DNA of 64,000 bases, taken from NCBI GenBank assembly GCA_009773375.1, contig WRPH01000024.1, forward strand, positions 77,168 through 141,167, written 5' to 3'. This stretch comes from Paracoccaceae bacterium. GTDB taxonomy: Bacteria > Pseudomonadota > Alphaproteobacteria > Rhodobacterales > Rhodobacteraceae. The position numbers and the translations under genes are program-made. The notes below the pieces were generated by a model. That model made no database searches and was not told where the DNA came from. It worked only from the letters and a program-made list of their open reading frames with translations. Shown here piece by piece: positions 9,836 to 19,359 of the stretch (position 1 is the stretch's first letter; every line of letters starts with the position of its first letter).

Positions 9836-12259
9836 TTACCCCCGCATCCGCGCGCCATCGGCGTCAAACAGCGGGGTCAGATGCACCACGGCGCGGCGGC
9901 GTTCGCCAAGGATTTCGATCTCGCATTCCAGTCCGTCTTTCACCTGATCGGCGGGCAGGAAACCCTGCGCCAGCGACTTGCCGGTGTAATGGCTGAACCC
10001 GCCCGAGGTGCAGAAGCCCACGACCGCGTCGTTCAGCCAAATCGGCTCCCACGCCACGACATCGGCGTCATTGGCATCGACGATGAAGCTGACCAGCTTG
10101 CGCTTGGGTCCGGCGGCTTTCTCGGCGGTGGCGGCGGCCTTGCCGATCCAGTCGGCGTCCTTGTTCCAGCGGATGAAGCGGTCCAGCCCGGTTTCAGCCG
10201 GGGTATAATCCGGCGAGAATTCCCGGCCCCACGAGCCAAACCACTTGTCCAGACGCAAGGACATCATCGCCCGCATCCCGAAGGCGCGCAGGCCCAGATC
10301 GGCCCCGGCGGCGTTCAGCACATCCCACAGGTGGCGCACCGACATGTGGTCGCAGAAAATCTCATAGCCCAGATCGGCGGTGTAGCTGACCCGCTGCACG
10401 ATGCAATTCGCCATGCCCACGGTCATCCGGCGCACATCCATGAACTTGAACGCATCCCCCGAGACATCGCTGCGCGTCACCCGCGCCAACAATTCCCGCG
10501 CCTTCGGCCCGGCAATCTGGAAGCCAGATCGTGCGTCCGAGACGTTTTCCACCGTCACGCCATCCATCGCGTGCTGCTCGAACCAGCGGTAATGCCAACC
10601 CTGCGCGCCATAGCTGGCGGTCAGCTGGAATTCGGTTTCGCTCAGGCAAGACACGGTGAAATCGCCGATGATCTTGCCGGACTGCGCCAGCATCGGGGTC
10701 AGCAACAGGCGGCCCGGTTTCGGGATCGCCCCCGCCATGATGCGGTCGAGCCACGCCCGCGCATTCACACCGCGCACGATATACTTGCCGAAGTTTTGCA
10801 ATTCGTTGATGCCGACGCCCTCGCGCACCGCCATGACCTCTTGCCGGGTGGCCTCCCACGCGTTGGAGCGTTTGAAGGTCGGGGTTTCATAGGCAGGTTC
10901 GCCGGGCAGGGCGTAATAGTTCACCACTTCCAGCCCGTATTGCTGGCCCCAAACCGCGTTCATTGCACAGTTGGTGTCATACATCGGCGTGGTGCGGAAC
11001 GGCCGCGCAGCCGGGCGTTCCTCGTTCGGATAGCCGACCGAGAACCGCATCTGGTAGTTCTCGATCACCTTCGGCACGGTATAGCCCGGCGTCGTCCAGG
11101 TGCCGAAGCGCGAGACATCAAAGCCGCGCGGGTCACGTTCGACCTCGCCCTCGATCATCCATTGCGCCAGCGCCAGACCCATGCCGCCGCCTTGGCTGAA
11201 GCCCGCCATCACCGCACAGGCCGACCAGTAATTCCGCAAGCCCTGCACAGGGCCGATCAGCGGGTTGCCATCGGGCGCAAAGGTGAACGGGCCATGGATC
11301 ACCCGCTTGACGCCCGTGCGTTCCAGCACCGGGAAGCGGCGATAGGCGAAGTTGACCGAGTCTTCGATCTTGTCGAATTGTTCGTTCAGCAGTTCATGGC
11401 CGAAATTCCATGGCGTGCCGTCAACCGACCACGGCTCGCAGGGCTTTTCGTAAAAGCCGATGCAGAGGCCCCGGCCTTCCTGACGCAGATAGGACTCCCC
11501 TCCGGGGTCCATCACATGCGGGAATTCCTTGCCGGTTTTCAGGATATCCATGATTTCCGGGATGTCATCGGTCACCAGATACTGGTGCGCCATCGGCAAG
11601 AGCGGCAGGTAAACCCCGGCCATCGCGCCAATTTCCCGCGCCCAGAGCCCGCCTGCGTTTACCAGATGCTCGCAATAGACCGTGCCCTTTTCGGTGACCA
11701 CTTCCCAGCCGGTCGCGGTGGGGTTGGTTTCCAGCACGCGGTTGTGCAGCACAATCTCTGCGCCGCCCATCCGCGCCGCCTTGGCATAAGCGTGGGTGGT
11801 GCCCGACGGATCAAGGTGGCCATCGAGCGGATCATAAAGCGCGCCGACGATGCCTTCCAAATTCACCATGCCATAGGTGAATTTCTTGATCTCCTCCGGG
11901 CCGAGGATTTCAGTATCCAGCCCCATGTAGCGGTGCTTGGCACGCTCGGCCTTCAGCTGTTCGAACCGGGCCTGATTGTCGGCCAGCGTGATGCCGCCGA
12001 CGTGGTGCAGGCCGCAGGACATGCCGGTGATCGCCTCCAGCTCCTTGTACAGCCGGATGGTATAACCTTGCAGCGCCGCCATGTTGGTATCGCCGTTCAG
12101 GGTATGAAAGCCGCCCGCCGCGTGCCAGGTCGATCCGCTCGTCAGCTCTGACCGCTCGATCAGCATCACATCCGACCAGCCGAGTTTGGTCAGGTGATAC
12201 AGCACCGAACAGCCGACGACGCCGCCGCCGATGACAACAACGCGGGTATGGGTTTTCAT
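9836..12259 (-). CDS. FAD-dependent dimethylglycine/sarcosine dehydrogenase family protein
   Basis: 807 aa, the usual length of the two-domain family. N-terminal half: DAO-type FAD fold with dinucleotide motif VVVIGGGVVGCSVLYHL at residues 7-23 and GSTWHAAG at ~42-49, the region where mitochondrial DMGDH carries its covalently flavinylated His. C-terminal half (from ~430): GcvT/aminomethyltransferase fold that takes the one-carbon unit onto tetrahydrofolate. Likely reaction: oxidative demethylation of dimethylglycine, sarcosine or a similar N-methyl compound. The substrate is not determined, as relatives share this architecture. A 19-bp element ~80-100 nt upstream is repeated at the GlxA-type regulator gene, suggesting control by that regulator. 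The ATG at 12259 follows an AGGAATCCT-like region. Confidence 0.88.
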   Translation of the reverse strand: MKTHTRVVVIGGGVVGCSVLYHLTKLGWSDVMLIERSELTSGSTWHAAGGFHTLNGDTNMAALQGYTIRLYKELEAITGMSCGLHHVGGITLADNQARFEQLKAERAKHRYMGLDTEILGPEEIKKFTYGMVNLEGIVGALYDPLDGHLDPSGTTHAYAKAARMGGAEIVLHNRVLETNPTATGWEVVTEKGTVYCEHLVNAGGLWAREIGAMAGVYLPLLPMAHQYLVTDDIPEIMDILKTGKEFPHVMDPGGESYLRQEGRGLCIGFYEKPCEPWSVDGTPWNFGHELLNEQFDKIEDSVNFAYRRFPVLERTGVKRVIHGPFTFAPDGNPLIGPVQGLRNYWSACAVMAGFSQGGGMGLALAQWMIEGEVERDPRGFDVSRFGTWTTPGYTVPKVIENYQMRFSVGYPNEERPAARPFRTTPMYDTNCAMNAVWGQQYGLEVVNYYALPGEPAYETPTFKRSNAWEATRQEVMAVREGVGINELQNFGKYIVRGVNARAWLDRIMAGAIPKPGRLLLTPMLAQSGKIIGDFTVSCLSETEFQLTASYGAQGWHYRWFEQHAMDGVTVENVSDARSGFQIAGPKARELLARVTRSDVSGDAFKFMDVRRMTVGMANCIVQRVSYTADLGYEIFCDHMSVRHLWDVLNAAGADLGLRAFGMRAMMSLRLDKWFGSWGREFSPDYTPAETGLDRFIRWNKDADWIGKAAATAEKAAGPKRKLVSFIVDANDADVVAWEPIWLNDAVVGFCTSGGFSHYTGKSLAQGFLPADQVKDGLECEIEILGERRRAVVHLTPLFDADGARMRG

Positions 12260-12337
12260 TTAGGAATCCTTCCAAGCCAGCAGGGACGCGCCCTTTTTCC
12301 CCTGAATAAGCAGTTTGGCGCAAATCACCGTTCCTTA

Positions 12338-12358
12338 TGCGACAAAAACAGGTCGCAA
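12338..12358. promoter_or_regulatory. Candidate GlxA/AraC-type operator in the divergent promoter region
   Basis: CGACAAAAACAGGTCGCAA at 12340-12358 matches, with one mismatch in 19, the element at 20387-20405 (opposite strand) at the start of the GlxA-type regulator gene. Here the element is also an inverted repeat, TGCGAC (12338-12343) and GTCGCA (12352-12357). It lies between the divergent starts at 12259 and 12432 and could act on either gene. Confidence 0.6.
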
Positions 12359-12431
12359 ATGAAGGTCGATGCGCGGCGATGGACCGCAGGCGAGGTTCAT
12401 TGTAGCAAGGGCACAGCAAACGGAGGCGGAA

Positions 12432-13973
12432 ATGCAGGGCAAGATTTGGCCGATCCTGATCGGTGTGGCGGTGGTTCTGGCATGCATGGTGGCGCTGCGG
12501 CCGCTGCTGCCGATCGACGAGACCCGCTATCTGTCGGTGGCCTGGGAGATGCGGCTTTCCGGCGACCCGGTGCATCTGACCAAGAACGGCGAGATGTATA
12601 CCCACAAGACGCCGCTTTTGTTTGCGATGATCAATCTGGTCTGGCTGGTAGTCGGGGTGTCCGAATTTGCCGCGCGACTGGTTGGCCCGGCCTGTGCGGT
12701 GGGGATGGTGGCGGGGACGGCGGCACTGGCGCGGCGGTTCTGGCCGCAGCATGATCTTGGCCCGCGTGCGGCGCTGATCCTTGCCGGGTTTCCGGTGTTC
12801 CTGATCTATGGGTCGGCCACGATGTTTGATGCGCTGCTGGCCTTGGCCGTCCTGGCGGGGGTGGCGGCGCTGTGGCGGATCGGGCAGGGCAAGGGGGGCT
12901 GGGTTGGTTTCGGGCTGGCGCTGGCGTTCGGCGTCTATGCCAAAGGCCCGGTGATTTTCGTGCATCTGATGCCGATCTTGCTGACGTTGCCGCTGTGGGC
13001 CGCCGAGCCGCCACGCCCGGCGCAAATCGCCAAAGGCTTTGCCGGGGCGCTGCTGGTCGCCTTGGCGCTGGTGGCGCTGTGGTTGGTACCGACGTTGCTG
13101 ACCGCGACGCCGGAATTCCGCACCGAACTGCTGTGGACGCAATCCGCTGCACGCGTAGCAGGTGGCCTCGCCCATGACCGGCCGTTCTGGTTCCTGATCG
13201 CGCTGCTGCCGCTCTTGTTGTTCCCGTGGGGCTGGTCGATCCGGCTGTGGCAGGGCTTTGGCGGCGCTTGGGCGGACCCGGCGATCCGGCTTTGCACGAT
13301 CTGGGCGATTTCCACCCTGCTGCTGTTTTCGCTGATTTCGGGCAAGCAGGCGCATTACCTGCTGCCCGCCTATCCGGCGCTGGCATTGCTGTTTGGCTAT
13401 GCCTCGCTGAAGGCCAAGTGCGGCTCGCAGCTGTGGCTGCCGCTATTGGCGATTGCGGCCGGGGCAGGGGCCTTGGGGCTGGGCTTCGTCCCGGCAGTGG
13501 GCGAGCTGGTGCTGTTGGCGCCCTATTGGCCGCTGACGGCGTTGGCGGCGATGAGCCTTGCGCTGGTGCTGACCACGACGCTGCTGCCGCGCATTCCGGG
13601 GCATCTGCTGGCGGGCGTGGCGCTGACGCTTGGGCTGCATGGTGTGGTTGCATTGACCGGGCTTTACCCCGCCTATGATGGCCGCCCGCTGGCCGCTGCC
13701 TTGGCCACACATGCGCCGGATGGGCTGGCGGTGGCGAATGCCGAATACCACGCCGAGATCAACTTCCTGGCCCGCCTGACCGCCCCGGTTGCGATGCCGC
13801 AGACCAAGGCCGACTGGCAGGCCTGGGCGGCGGCACACCCGCAAGGGGTGATCTTTGGTCGGGTAAAGGAAAACCCCCTGACGGCCGCGCCGCAGGAGGT
13901 TTTCAGCTATATGGGGCAAGCGTGGGGCCTGTGGCCCGCGCCCGCAGGTCCCGCGCTTATTTCTCGGGAATAA
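12432..13973 (+). CDS. PMT/ArnT-family membrane glycosyltransferase
   Basis: 513 aa from the ATG at 12432, which has a GGAGGCGGA ribosome site; the upstream in-frame extension lacks one. About 10-12 hydrophobic segments. The first periplasmic loop has the acidic DETRYLS pair (residues ~25) typical of GT83/GT39 enzymes, followed by YTHKTPLLF, comparable to the KPPL segment of ArnT. These enzymes move a sugar from a polyprenyl phosphate donor to lipid A or proteins at the outer face of the inner membrane. Acceptor and donor are unknown. The 3' end overlaps the convergent livM gene by 17 bp, with no terminator visible between them. Confidence 0.82.
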   Translation: MQGKIWPILIGVAVVLACMVALRPLLPIDETRYLSVAWEMRLSGDPVHLTKNGEMYTHKTPLLFAMINLVWLVVGVSEFAARLVGPACAVGMVAGTAALARRFWPQHDLGPRAALILAGFPVFLIYGSATMFDALLALAVLAGVAALWRIGQGKGGWVGFGLALAFGVYAKGPVIFVHLMPILLTLPLWAAEPPRPAQIAKGFAGALLVALALVALWLVPTLLTATPEFRTELLWTQSAARVAGGLAHDRPFWFLIALLPLLLFPWGWSIRLWQGFGGAWADPAIRLCTIWAISTLLLFSLISGKQAHYLLPAYPALALLFGYASLKAKCGSQLWLPLLAIAAGAGALGLGFVPAVGELVLLAPYWPLTALAAMSLALVLTTTLLPRIPGHLLAGVALTLGLHGVVALTGLYPAYDGRPLAAALATHAPDGLAVANAEYHAEINFLARLTAPVAMPQTKADWQAWAAAHPQGVIFGRVKENPLTAAPQEVFSYMGQAWGLWPAPAGPALISRE

Positions 13974-15255
13974 GCCCGCGTGGACTGAACCGCAGCACCA
14001 GAAGCAGCACCAGACCCAGCGTGACCAGTCGCAGATGCGGCGCGCCTTCGATCAGGTGTTGCTTCAACGCGCCATCGGCCAGCGGCATGGTCAGATAGCC
14101 CATGAACATCGGCCCCGCACTTTCCACGATCAGCCACAGCCAACCCAGCAACAGCCCGCCCAGCACCGCGCCCCAGTTGTTGCCCGAGCCGCCAACGATC
14201 ACCATCACCCAGATCAGGAAGGTAAAGCGCAACGGCGAATAGTTGCCCGGCACCATCTGCCCCTCCATCGAGGTGAGCATTGCGCCTGCCAGACCGACCA
14301 CCGCAGAGCCGATGATGAAGATCTGCAAATGCCGCTTGGTGACGTTCTTGCCCATCGCACTTGCAGCGATTTCATTGTCGCGGATGGCGCGCATCATCCG
14401 GCCCCACGGGCTGTTCAGCGCGCGTTCCGACAGCCAGATCACCGCCAGCAGCACCACTCCGAAGATCAGCATATACAACAGCTTCACCAGAATGGTCGAA
14501 GAGGTGATCGGGTCCAGCCCGTAGCTTTGCACGAAAGACAAGAAGCCGGGGTCTTTCTGCAGGTTCACCTCGTAAGGCACCGGCCACGGGCGCGGCATGT
14601 TGGTCAGGTTCTTCACCCCGCGCGCCAGCCAGTCTTCGTTTTTCATCACCGCCAGAATGATCTCGGCAATGCCCAGCGTGGCGATGGCAAGATAGTCCGA
14701 GCGCAGACCCAGCGCGGTCTTGCCAATCGCCCAGGCGGCGACGCCCGCAAACAGCGCGCCCACCGGCCAGGCCAGCAGCGACGGCAGGCCAAGGCCGCCG
14801 ATATTGCCCGCCGTGGCCGGGTTGAACGCCTCAATCGCGGCAACTGCCGGGTCAAAGATGGCGCGATAGGCGAAGAAGCCGACGATCAGGATCACCGCCA
14901 CGCCCAGATTGCGCACCCGGCCTTTGGCCATGCGCTTGTAGGCAATGACCGCCGCCGCAATCACCGCCACGCCAAACGCCAGACCAAGCAGCAGCCGTGG
15001 CCCGCCCGCAGCCCATGCCTCGGGCACGGGTGTCGAAGACACCACCACCACCGCCAAACCGCCCAAGGCGACCGAGCCGACGATGCCGGTCGAAAACAGC
15101 CCGGCATAGCCCCATTGCATGTTCACGCCCAAGGCCATGATCGCCGACAGAATGCCGATGTTCAGGATCTGCAGCGACACGTTCCAGCTTTGGAAAACCC
15201 CGGTCGCCACGAACAGCATGCCGACAGCCGCGAAGAGTAACAGATTTCTCGACAT
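13957..15255 (-). CDS. livM: Branched-chain amino-acid-type ABC transporter permease LivM
   Basis: 432 aa. Polytopic permease of the LivM family: the first transmembrane segment follows MSRNLLLFAAVGMLF, and the conserved NMQWGYAGLFSTG and LGLRSDYLAIATLGIAEI stretches are present. It contains a long extra hydrophilic/hydrophobic insert near residues 75-130, as in other Rhodobacterales LivM proteins. Start at 15255, one nucleotide after the livH stop, so translation is coupled. It forms the inner-membrane channel with LivH. The liv family carries branched-chain amino acids but also amides, urea and other small compounds, so the true substrate is open. Confidence 0.9.
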   Translation of the reverse strand: MSRNLLLFAAVGMLFVATGVFQSWNVSLQILNIGILSAIMALGVNMQWGYAGLFSTGIVGSVALGGLAVVVVSSTPVPEAWAAGGPRLLLGLAFGVAVIAAAVIAYKRMAKGRVRNLGVAVILIVGFFAYRAIFDPAVAAIEAFNPATAGNIGGLGLPSLLAWPVGALFAGVAAWAIGKTALGLRSDYLAIATLGIAEIILAVMKNEDWLARGVKNLTNMPRPWPVPYEVNLQKDPGFLSFVQSYGLDPITSSTILVKLLYMLIFGVVLLAVIWLSERALNSPWGRMMRAIRDNEIAASAMGKNVTKRHLQIFIIGSAVVGLAGAMLTSMEGQMVPGNYSPLRFTFLIWVMVIVGGSGNNWGAVLGGLLLGWLWLIVESAGPMFMGYLTMPLADGALKQHLIEGAPHLRLVTLGLVLLLVLRFSPRGLIPEK

Positions 15256-15256
15256 C

Positions 15257-16261
15257 TCATTTCCCCTTGAAAATGCCGGTCGGCATGAACAGCAGCACAA
15301 TGATCAGGATCGCAAAGCTGACCGCGAATTTGTAGTCGGTTGACAGCAGTTGCAGCAGCCCCTCGGGGGCCATGTCTGCCGACACCAGGTAGCCCACCAC
15401 CTTTTTCCACGCGTAGGTCACGAAGACTTCGGAAAACGCGATGATGAAGCCGCCAGCGATGGCACCCAGTGGGTTGCCTAGCCCGCCAACCACCGCCGCC
15501 GCCGCAATCGGCAACAGCAGTTGGAAATAGATGAACGGGCGGAAGGATTTATCCAGACCGTAAAGCGTGCCCGCAATCACCGCCAGCGCCGAGGCGATGA
15601 TCCACGTCACCATCACGACCCGTTCGGGGTTGATGCCCGACAGCAGCGCCAGATCTTCGTTATCTGAAAACGCCCGCATGGATTTACCGGTGCGGGTCTT
15701 TTGCAGGAACCAGAACACCAATGCCACACAGACCGCTGCGGTGATCACGGTGACCGCCGTGGTGGTCTTGATCGCAAGGCCCTCGGACAGGCCGGTCAGG
15801 GTCTTGAATTCCTGCGCCCCCATCACAAAGCGCGCGCCATCGGCAAAGTTCTGCTCTTCTGGCCCGATGATGATGCGGGTCAGACCGTTCATGATGAACA
15901 TCACGCCGGTCGAGACGATCACCAGAATGATCGGTGCGGCCTTTTTCTTGCGGTAGAATTTGTAGACCGCGCGGTCGGTGGCCAGCACGAAAGCCGCCGT
16001 GATGGCGATGCCGAAGGGCAGGGCCAGCAAGGCTGTGGGCAGCGGTCCGGCGCTGATGCCCATCGATTGCAGCCACCAGGTGATCAGGATCACCCACATG
16101 GTGCCGAATGCCATGGTGTCGCCATGTGCAAAGTTGGAAAACCGCAGGATGCCGAACACCAGCGTCAGGCCCAAAGCGCCCAAGGCAAGCTGGCTGCCAT
16201 AGGACAGGCCGGGAACGAAGACAAAGTTCAGAAAGGCCACAAGGGCGTTGAGAATATCCAT
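15257..16261 (-). CDS. livH: Branched-chain amino-acid-type ABC transporter permease LivH
   Basis: 334 aa from the ATG at 16261, 4 nt after the livF stop. The longer frame overlapping livF is not used. LivH-family features: YGSQLALGALGLTLVFGILRF near the N-terminus, FSNFAHGDTMAFG, then a C-terminal GGLGNPLGAIAGGF motif, the EAA-like loop that contacts the ATPases. It pairs with LivM in the membrane. Middle cistron of the K-G-F-H-M operon. Confidence 0.92.
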   Translation of the reverse strand: MDILNALVAFLNFVFVPGLSYGSQLALGALGLTLVFGILRFSNFAHGDTMAFGTMWVILITWWLQSMGISAGPLPTALLALPFGIAITAAFVLATDRAVYKFYRKKKAAPIILVIVSTGVMFIMNGLTRIIIGPEEQNFADGARFVMGAQEFKTLTGLSEGLAIKTTTAVTVITAAVCVALVFWFLQKTRTGKSMRAFSDNEDLALLSGINPERVVMVTWIIASALAVIAGTLYGLDKSFRPFIYFQLLLPIAAAAVVGGLGNPLGAIAGGFIIAFSEVFVTYAWKKVVGYLVSADMAPEGLLQLLSTDYKFAVSFAILIIVLLFMPTGIFKGK

Positions 16262-16265
16262 GGCC

Positions 16266-16976
16266 TCAGCCCCCCAGGAACGAACGACGGACTTCCGGGT
16301 CGGCAAGCAGAGCCTGTCCGGTGTCGGTGAAACGGTTGGCGCCTTGCACCAGAACATAGCCTTTATCGGCAATATCAAGCGCTTGGCGGGCGTTCTGTTC
16401 CACCATCAGAATGGAAATCCCGGTGCGGGCGACTTCGATGATGCGGTCGAATAATTCGTCCATCACGATGGGCGACACGCCTGCGGTGGGTTCGTCCAGC
16501 ATCAGCACCTTCGGCTGCGTCATAAGCGCGCGACCAACCGCCACTTGCTGGCGCTGACCGCCCGACAATTCACCCGCCGCCTGATGTCGCTTCTGTTTCA
16601 GGATCGGGAACAGGTCATAGACCTGCGCCATGGTGTCCTTGATTTCATCGGTGCGGATGAACGCGCCCATCTCAAGGTTTTCTTCCACCGTCATGGTGGT
16701 GAAGATATTGTGAGTCTGCGGCACAAAGCCCATGCCCTTGCGCACCCGCGCTTGCGGGCTAAGCTTGGTGATATCCTCACCCTCCAGCCGCACCGCGCCG
16801 CCGCGCAGATTGAGCATGCCGAACACCGCCTTCATCGCGGTGGATTTGCCAGCGCCGTTCGGGCCAACGATCACCGCGATCTGGCCCTTTTCGACAGCCA
16901 GCGTGCAGTTGTGCAAGATATCGACCGCGCCATAGCCGCCGGTCATGTTCTCGCCGATCAGGAAGGGTTCAGCCAT
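16266..16976 (-). CDS. livF: ABC transporter ATP-binding protein LivF
   Basis: 236 aa. Walker A GPNGAGKST (residues ~39-47), ABC signature LSGGQRQQVAVGRAL, Walker B VLMLDEPTAG, and a C-terminal switch His replaced in context by MVEQN as usual for LivF. The start overlaps the end of livG by 8 nt. It is one of two ATPases that power the LivHM channel. Confidence 0.93.
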   Translation of the reverse strand: MAEPFLIGENMTGGYGAVDILHNCTLAVEKGQIAVIVGPNGAGKSTAMKAVFGMLNLRGGAVRLEGEDITKLSPQARVRKGMGFVPQTHNIFTTMTVEENLEMGAFIRTDEIKDTMAQVYDLFPILKQKRHQAAGELSGGQRQQVAVGRALMTQPKVLMLDEPTAGVSPIVMDELFDRIIEVARTGISILMVEQNARQALDIADKGYVLVQGANRFTDTGQALLADPEVRRSFLGG

Positions 16977-17757
16977 TGGCGGCCTCCTTCACCTTGTTTT
17001 TCAGGCCGGTGCCCAGATAGGCCTCGATCACCTTTTCATTGTTCTTCACTTCGTCAACCGTGCCTTCTGCCAGCACTTTGCCCTCGGCCATGCAGATGAC
17101 CGGGTCGCAGAGGCGGGCAATGAAATCCATATCATGTTCGATCACGCAGAAGGTGTAGCCGCGTTCCTTGTTCAGCCGGACGATCGCATCGCCGATGGTG
17201 TTCAGCAGGGTGCGGTTCACGCCTGCGCCGACCTCGTCGAGAAACACGATCTTGGCATCCACCATCATGGTGCGGCCCAGCTCCAGCAGCTTTTTCTGCC
17301 CGCCCGAGATATTGGCGGCGCGCTGGTCGGCCAGATGGGTGATGGTCAGAAACTCCAGCACCTCATCGGCTTTTTCGCGGATGCGGCGTTCTTCTGCGGC
17401 GACAGCGCCGCGACGGAAGCAGGCGTTGAACAGCGACTCGCCGGATTGCAGGGCGGGCACCATCATCAGGTTTTCGCGCACCGTCATGCTGCCGAATTCA
17501 TGCGCGATCTGAAAGGTGCGCAGAAGACCCTTGGCAAACAGCTCGTGCGGCGGCAGGCCGGTGATATCTTCACCCGCCATCAGCACCCGGCCACTGGTGG
17601 GCGGCAAGCGCCCGGCGATCACGTTGAACAGCGTGGTCTTGCCCGCGCCATTCGGGCCGATCAGCCCGGTGATGGACCCGGATTTGATGTGCAGTGACGC
17701 CCCGTCTACGGCGCGGAAACCGCCGAAATGCCGGTGAAGGTTTTCGACTACGATCAT
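16969..17757 (-). CDS. livG: ABC transporter ATP-binding protein LivG
   Basis: 262 aa from the ATG at 17757, preceded by an AGGGGG ribosome site; upstream in-frame codons cover a non-coding stretch. Walker A GPNGAGKTT, signature ISGGQKKLLELGRTM, Walker B IVFLDEVGAGV, and VIEHDMDF with the switch His. The Walker B run has the LivG-typical V rather than P after DE. The C-terminal extension VIEAYLGTG is a LivG hallmark. First cistron after the intercistronic hairpin that follows livK. Confidence 0.93.
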   Translation of the reverse strand: MIVVENLHRHFGGFRAVDGASLHIKSGSITGLIGPNGAGKTTLFNVIAGRLPPTSGRVLMAGEDITGLPPHELFAKGLLRTFQIAHEFGSMTVRENLMMVPALQSGESLFNACFRRGAVAAEERRIREKADEVLEFLTITHLADQRAANISGGQKKLLELGRTMMVDAKIVFLDEVGAGVNRTLLNTIGDAIVRLNKERGYTFCVIEHDMDFIARLCDPVICMAEGKVLAEGTVDEVKNNEKVIEAYLGTGLKNKVKEAANG

Positions 17758-17819
17758 TTTTCCCCCTGTCCGCCGCCTCTTGTCAGGGGAAACCCCTGCG
17801 GGCGTGCTTACTTGCAGCA

Positions 17820-17845
17820 ACGGCCCGAGGCTCACCCCGGGCCGT
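17820..17845 (-). terminator. Intercistronic hairpin between livK and livG
   Basis: ACGGCCCG (17820-17827) pairs with CGGGCCGT (17838-17845), a 10-nt loop. It lies 28 nt after the livK stop, with no T-tract. Such stems commonly protect the upstream binding-protein message and reduce expression of downstream ATPase/permease genes. Confidence 0.6.
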
Positions 17846-17872
17846 GCCTGTTGTCATACGTTCAGACAGAAA

Positions 17873-19063
17873 TCAACGGTATTGCACGGTTTCAAACTTG
17901 CCGTCCTTGACTTCGAACTGCTTGTAGCGACCAGCCGATTCACCCGGCCCGATCAGCTCCACACCCGAAGCGCCGTCGTAGTCGATGTCCTGACCGGCTG
18001 CGAGCAGCTCCAGCGCCTTGCCGATTTCACCGGGAAGGATCTTTTCGCCCGGAGCGTTGGCGATTTCCATGATCTTGCCAGAATAGACCTTGGAGTCGGT
18101 CGAGCCAGCCGCCTGCATTGCCAGCATCAGCAGCGCTGCTGCGTCATAGCTTTCGCCAGCGTAGGGCGAGGTCGCGTCGAACGGTGCCGAGTTGGTCTTG
18201 CCCATTTCGGTTAGGATCGCAGCGCCGGCGCTGTCGGATTGCGCAACCTGGCCGTAGGAGCCGTCCAGAGCCGGACCGATGGTTTCGGGCAGGCTGTCGC
18301 CGACCATGCCGCCCGGCAGGCCGAACTGCGAGAACGCGCCCGAGTCGAGCGAAGCCTGGATGACACCCTTGCCGCCCTGATCCAGATAGCCTGCAACCAC
18401 CAGAAGGTCGCCGCCAGCCGCTGCCAGCGAGGCCACTTCCGCCGAGTAGTCGGCCTTGCCGTCTTCATGCGGGATGTTGATGGTCACGACGCCACCCTTG
18501 GCGGTGAACGAGGTCGCAATCGCTTCGCCCAGACCCTTGCCGTAGTCGGTGTTGGAATAGGTCAGCGCGATCGACTTCACGCCCTTTTCCAGCAGGATGT
18601 CAGCCATGACTTCGCCTTCGCGCGCATCCGACGGCGCGGTGCGGAAGAACAGGCCATCATCTTCAGCGGTCGACAGCGCCGGCGAGGTCGCCGAGGGCGA
18701 CACCATCGCAATGCCGTTCGGACGCGCAACCTGCTGCAGCACAGCCCCGGTCACACCCGAGCAGTCGCCGCCCATGATGCCCTTGACGCCATCAGCGGTG
18801 ACGATCCGCTCTGCGGCGGTCACACCGGCTGCCGAGTCACCACAGGTATCGTCGGCGCGCACCGGAACGAAGTTCCAGCCGTTCACGACCTTGCCCGAAG
18901 CGTTGGCTTCCGAAATCGCCAGTTCAGCGGCGTTGGCCATGTGGCCGGTCAGCGATTCGATCGGGCCGGTAAAGCCGATCAGAATGCCAAGTTTCACGTC
19001 TTCAGCCGAAGCAGCGCCAGCCAGCAGCGCGGTCGCGGCCGAAGCCATAAGCAGTTTTTTCAT
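17873..19063 (-). CDS. livK: Liv-type ABC transporter substrate-binding protein
   Basis: 396 aa. Sec signal peptide MKKLLMASAATALLAGAASA with cleavage before EDVKLG. Mature protein is a type I periplasmic binding fold (Peripla_BP_6): LGILIGFTGPIESLTG, then GIMGGDCSGVTGAV and the ALTYSNTDYGKG hinge region. It is the ligand receptor of the operon. Start ATG 19063 with AAGGGAG ribosome site 8 nt upstream. The ligand is not deducible; members bind Leu/Ile/Val, amides, urea or aromatic acids. The ~296-nt stretch upstream to the regulator gene should hold its promoter, but I see no convincing -35/-10 pair there. Confidence 0.9.
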   Translation of the reverse strand: MKKLLMASAATALLAGAASAEDVKLGILIGFTGPIESLTGHMANAAELAISEANASGKVVNGWNFVPVRADDTCGDSAAGVTAAERIVTADGVKGIMGGDCSGVTGAVLQQVARPNGIAMVSPSATSPALSTAEDDGLFFRTAPSDAREGEVMADILLEKGVKSIALTYSNTDYGKGLGEAIATSFTAKGGVVTINIPHEDGKADYSAEVASLAAAGGDLLVVAGYLDQGGKGVIQASLDSGAFSQFGLPGGMVGDSLPETIGPALDGSYGQVAQSDSAGAAILTEMGKTNSAPFDATSPYAGESYDAAALLMLAMQAAGSTDSKVYSGKIMEIANAPGEKILPGEIGKALELLAAGQDIDYDGASGVELIGPGESAGRYKQFEVKDGKFETVQYR

Positions 19064-19359
19064 TGTTAACTCCCTTGTTGGATCGCAATCCTGTCGTCGA
19101 ACCTAGAGTGCCGTTTCGTAAAAGAAAAGCGTCTTGAAAATCCGCCTTGCTTTCCCCTACGGCAGCCAGTTTCGCATCAGGTTGGTGTATACATACTGTC
19201 GACACGGCGGTTCGGCAAGTATTTCGGTATTCTGATCGCCATTTTCTTCGCTCAAACGGTGCCTGATCTTTGTAGGGGCACAACCCCGCGCTGTCCCTCA
19301 AGATTTCCTTGCGGGATGGCTGCGGCCAACAAGCCTGGCTTGTCAGGACGTTGGGTCGG

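Noticed and set aside
9755..12151. 798-aa plus-strand ORF opposite the flavoprotein gene
   Set aside because: The minus strand encodes an 807-aa protein with clear FAD and GcvT features; the plus ORF is His/Arg-rich antisense.
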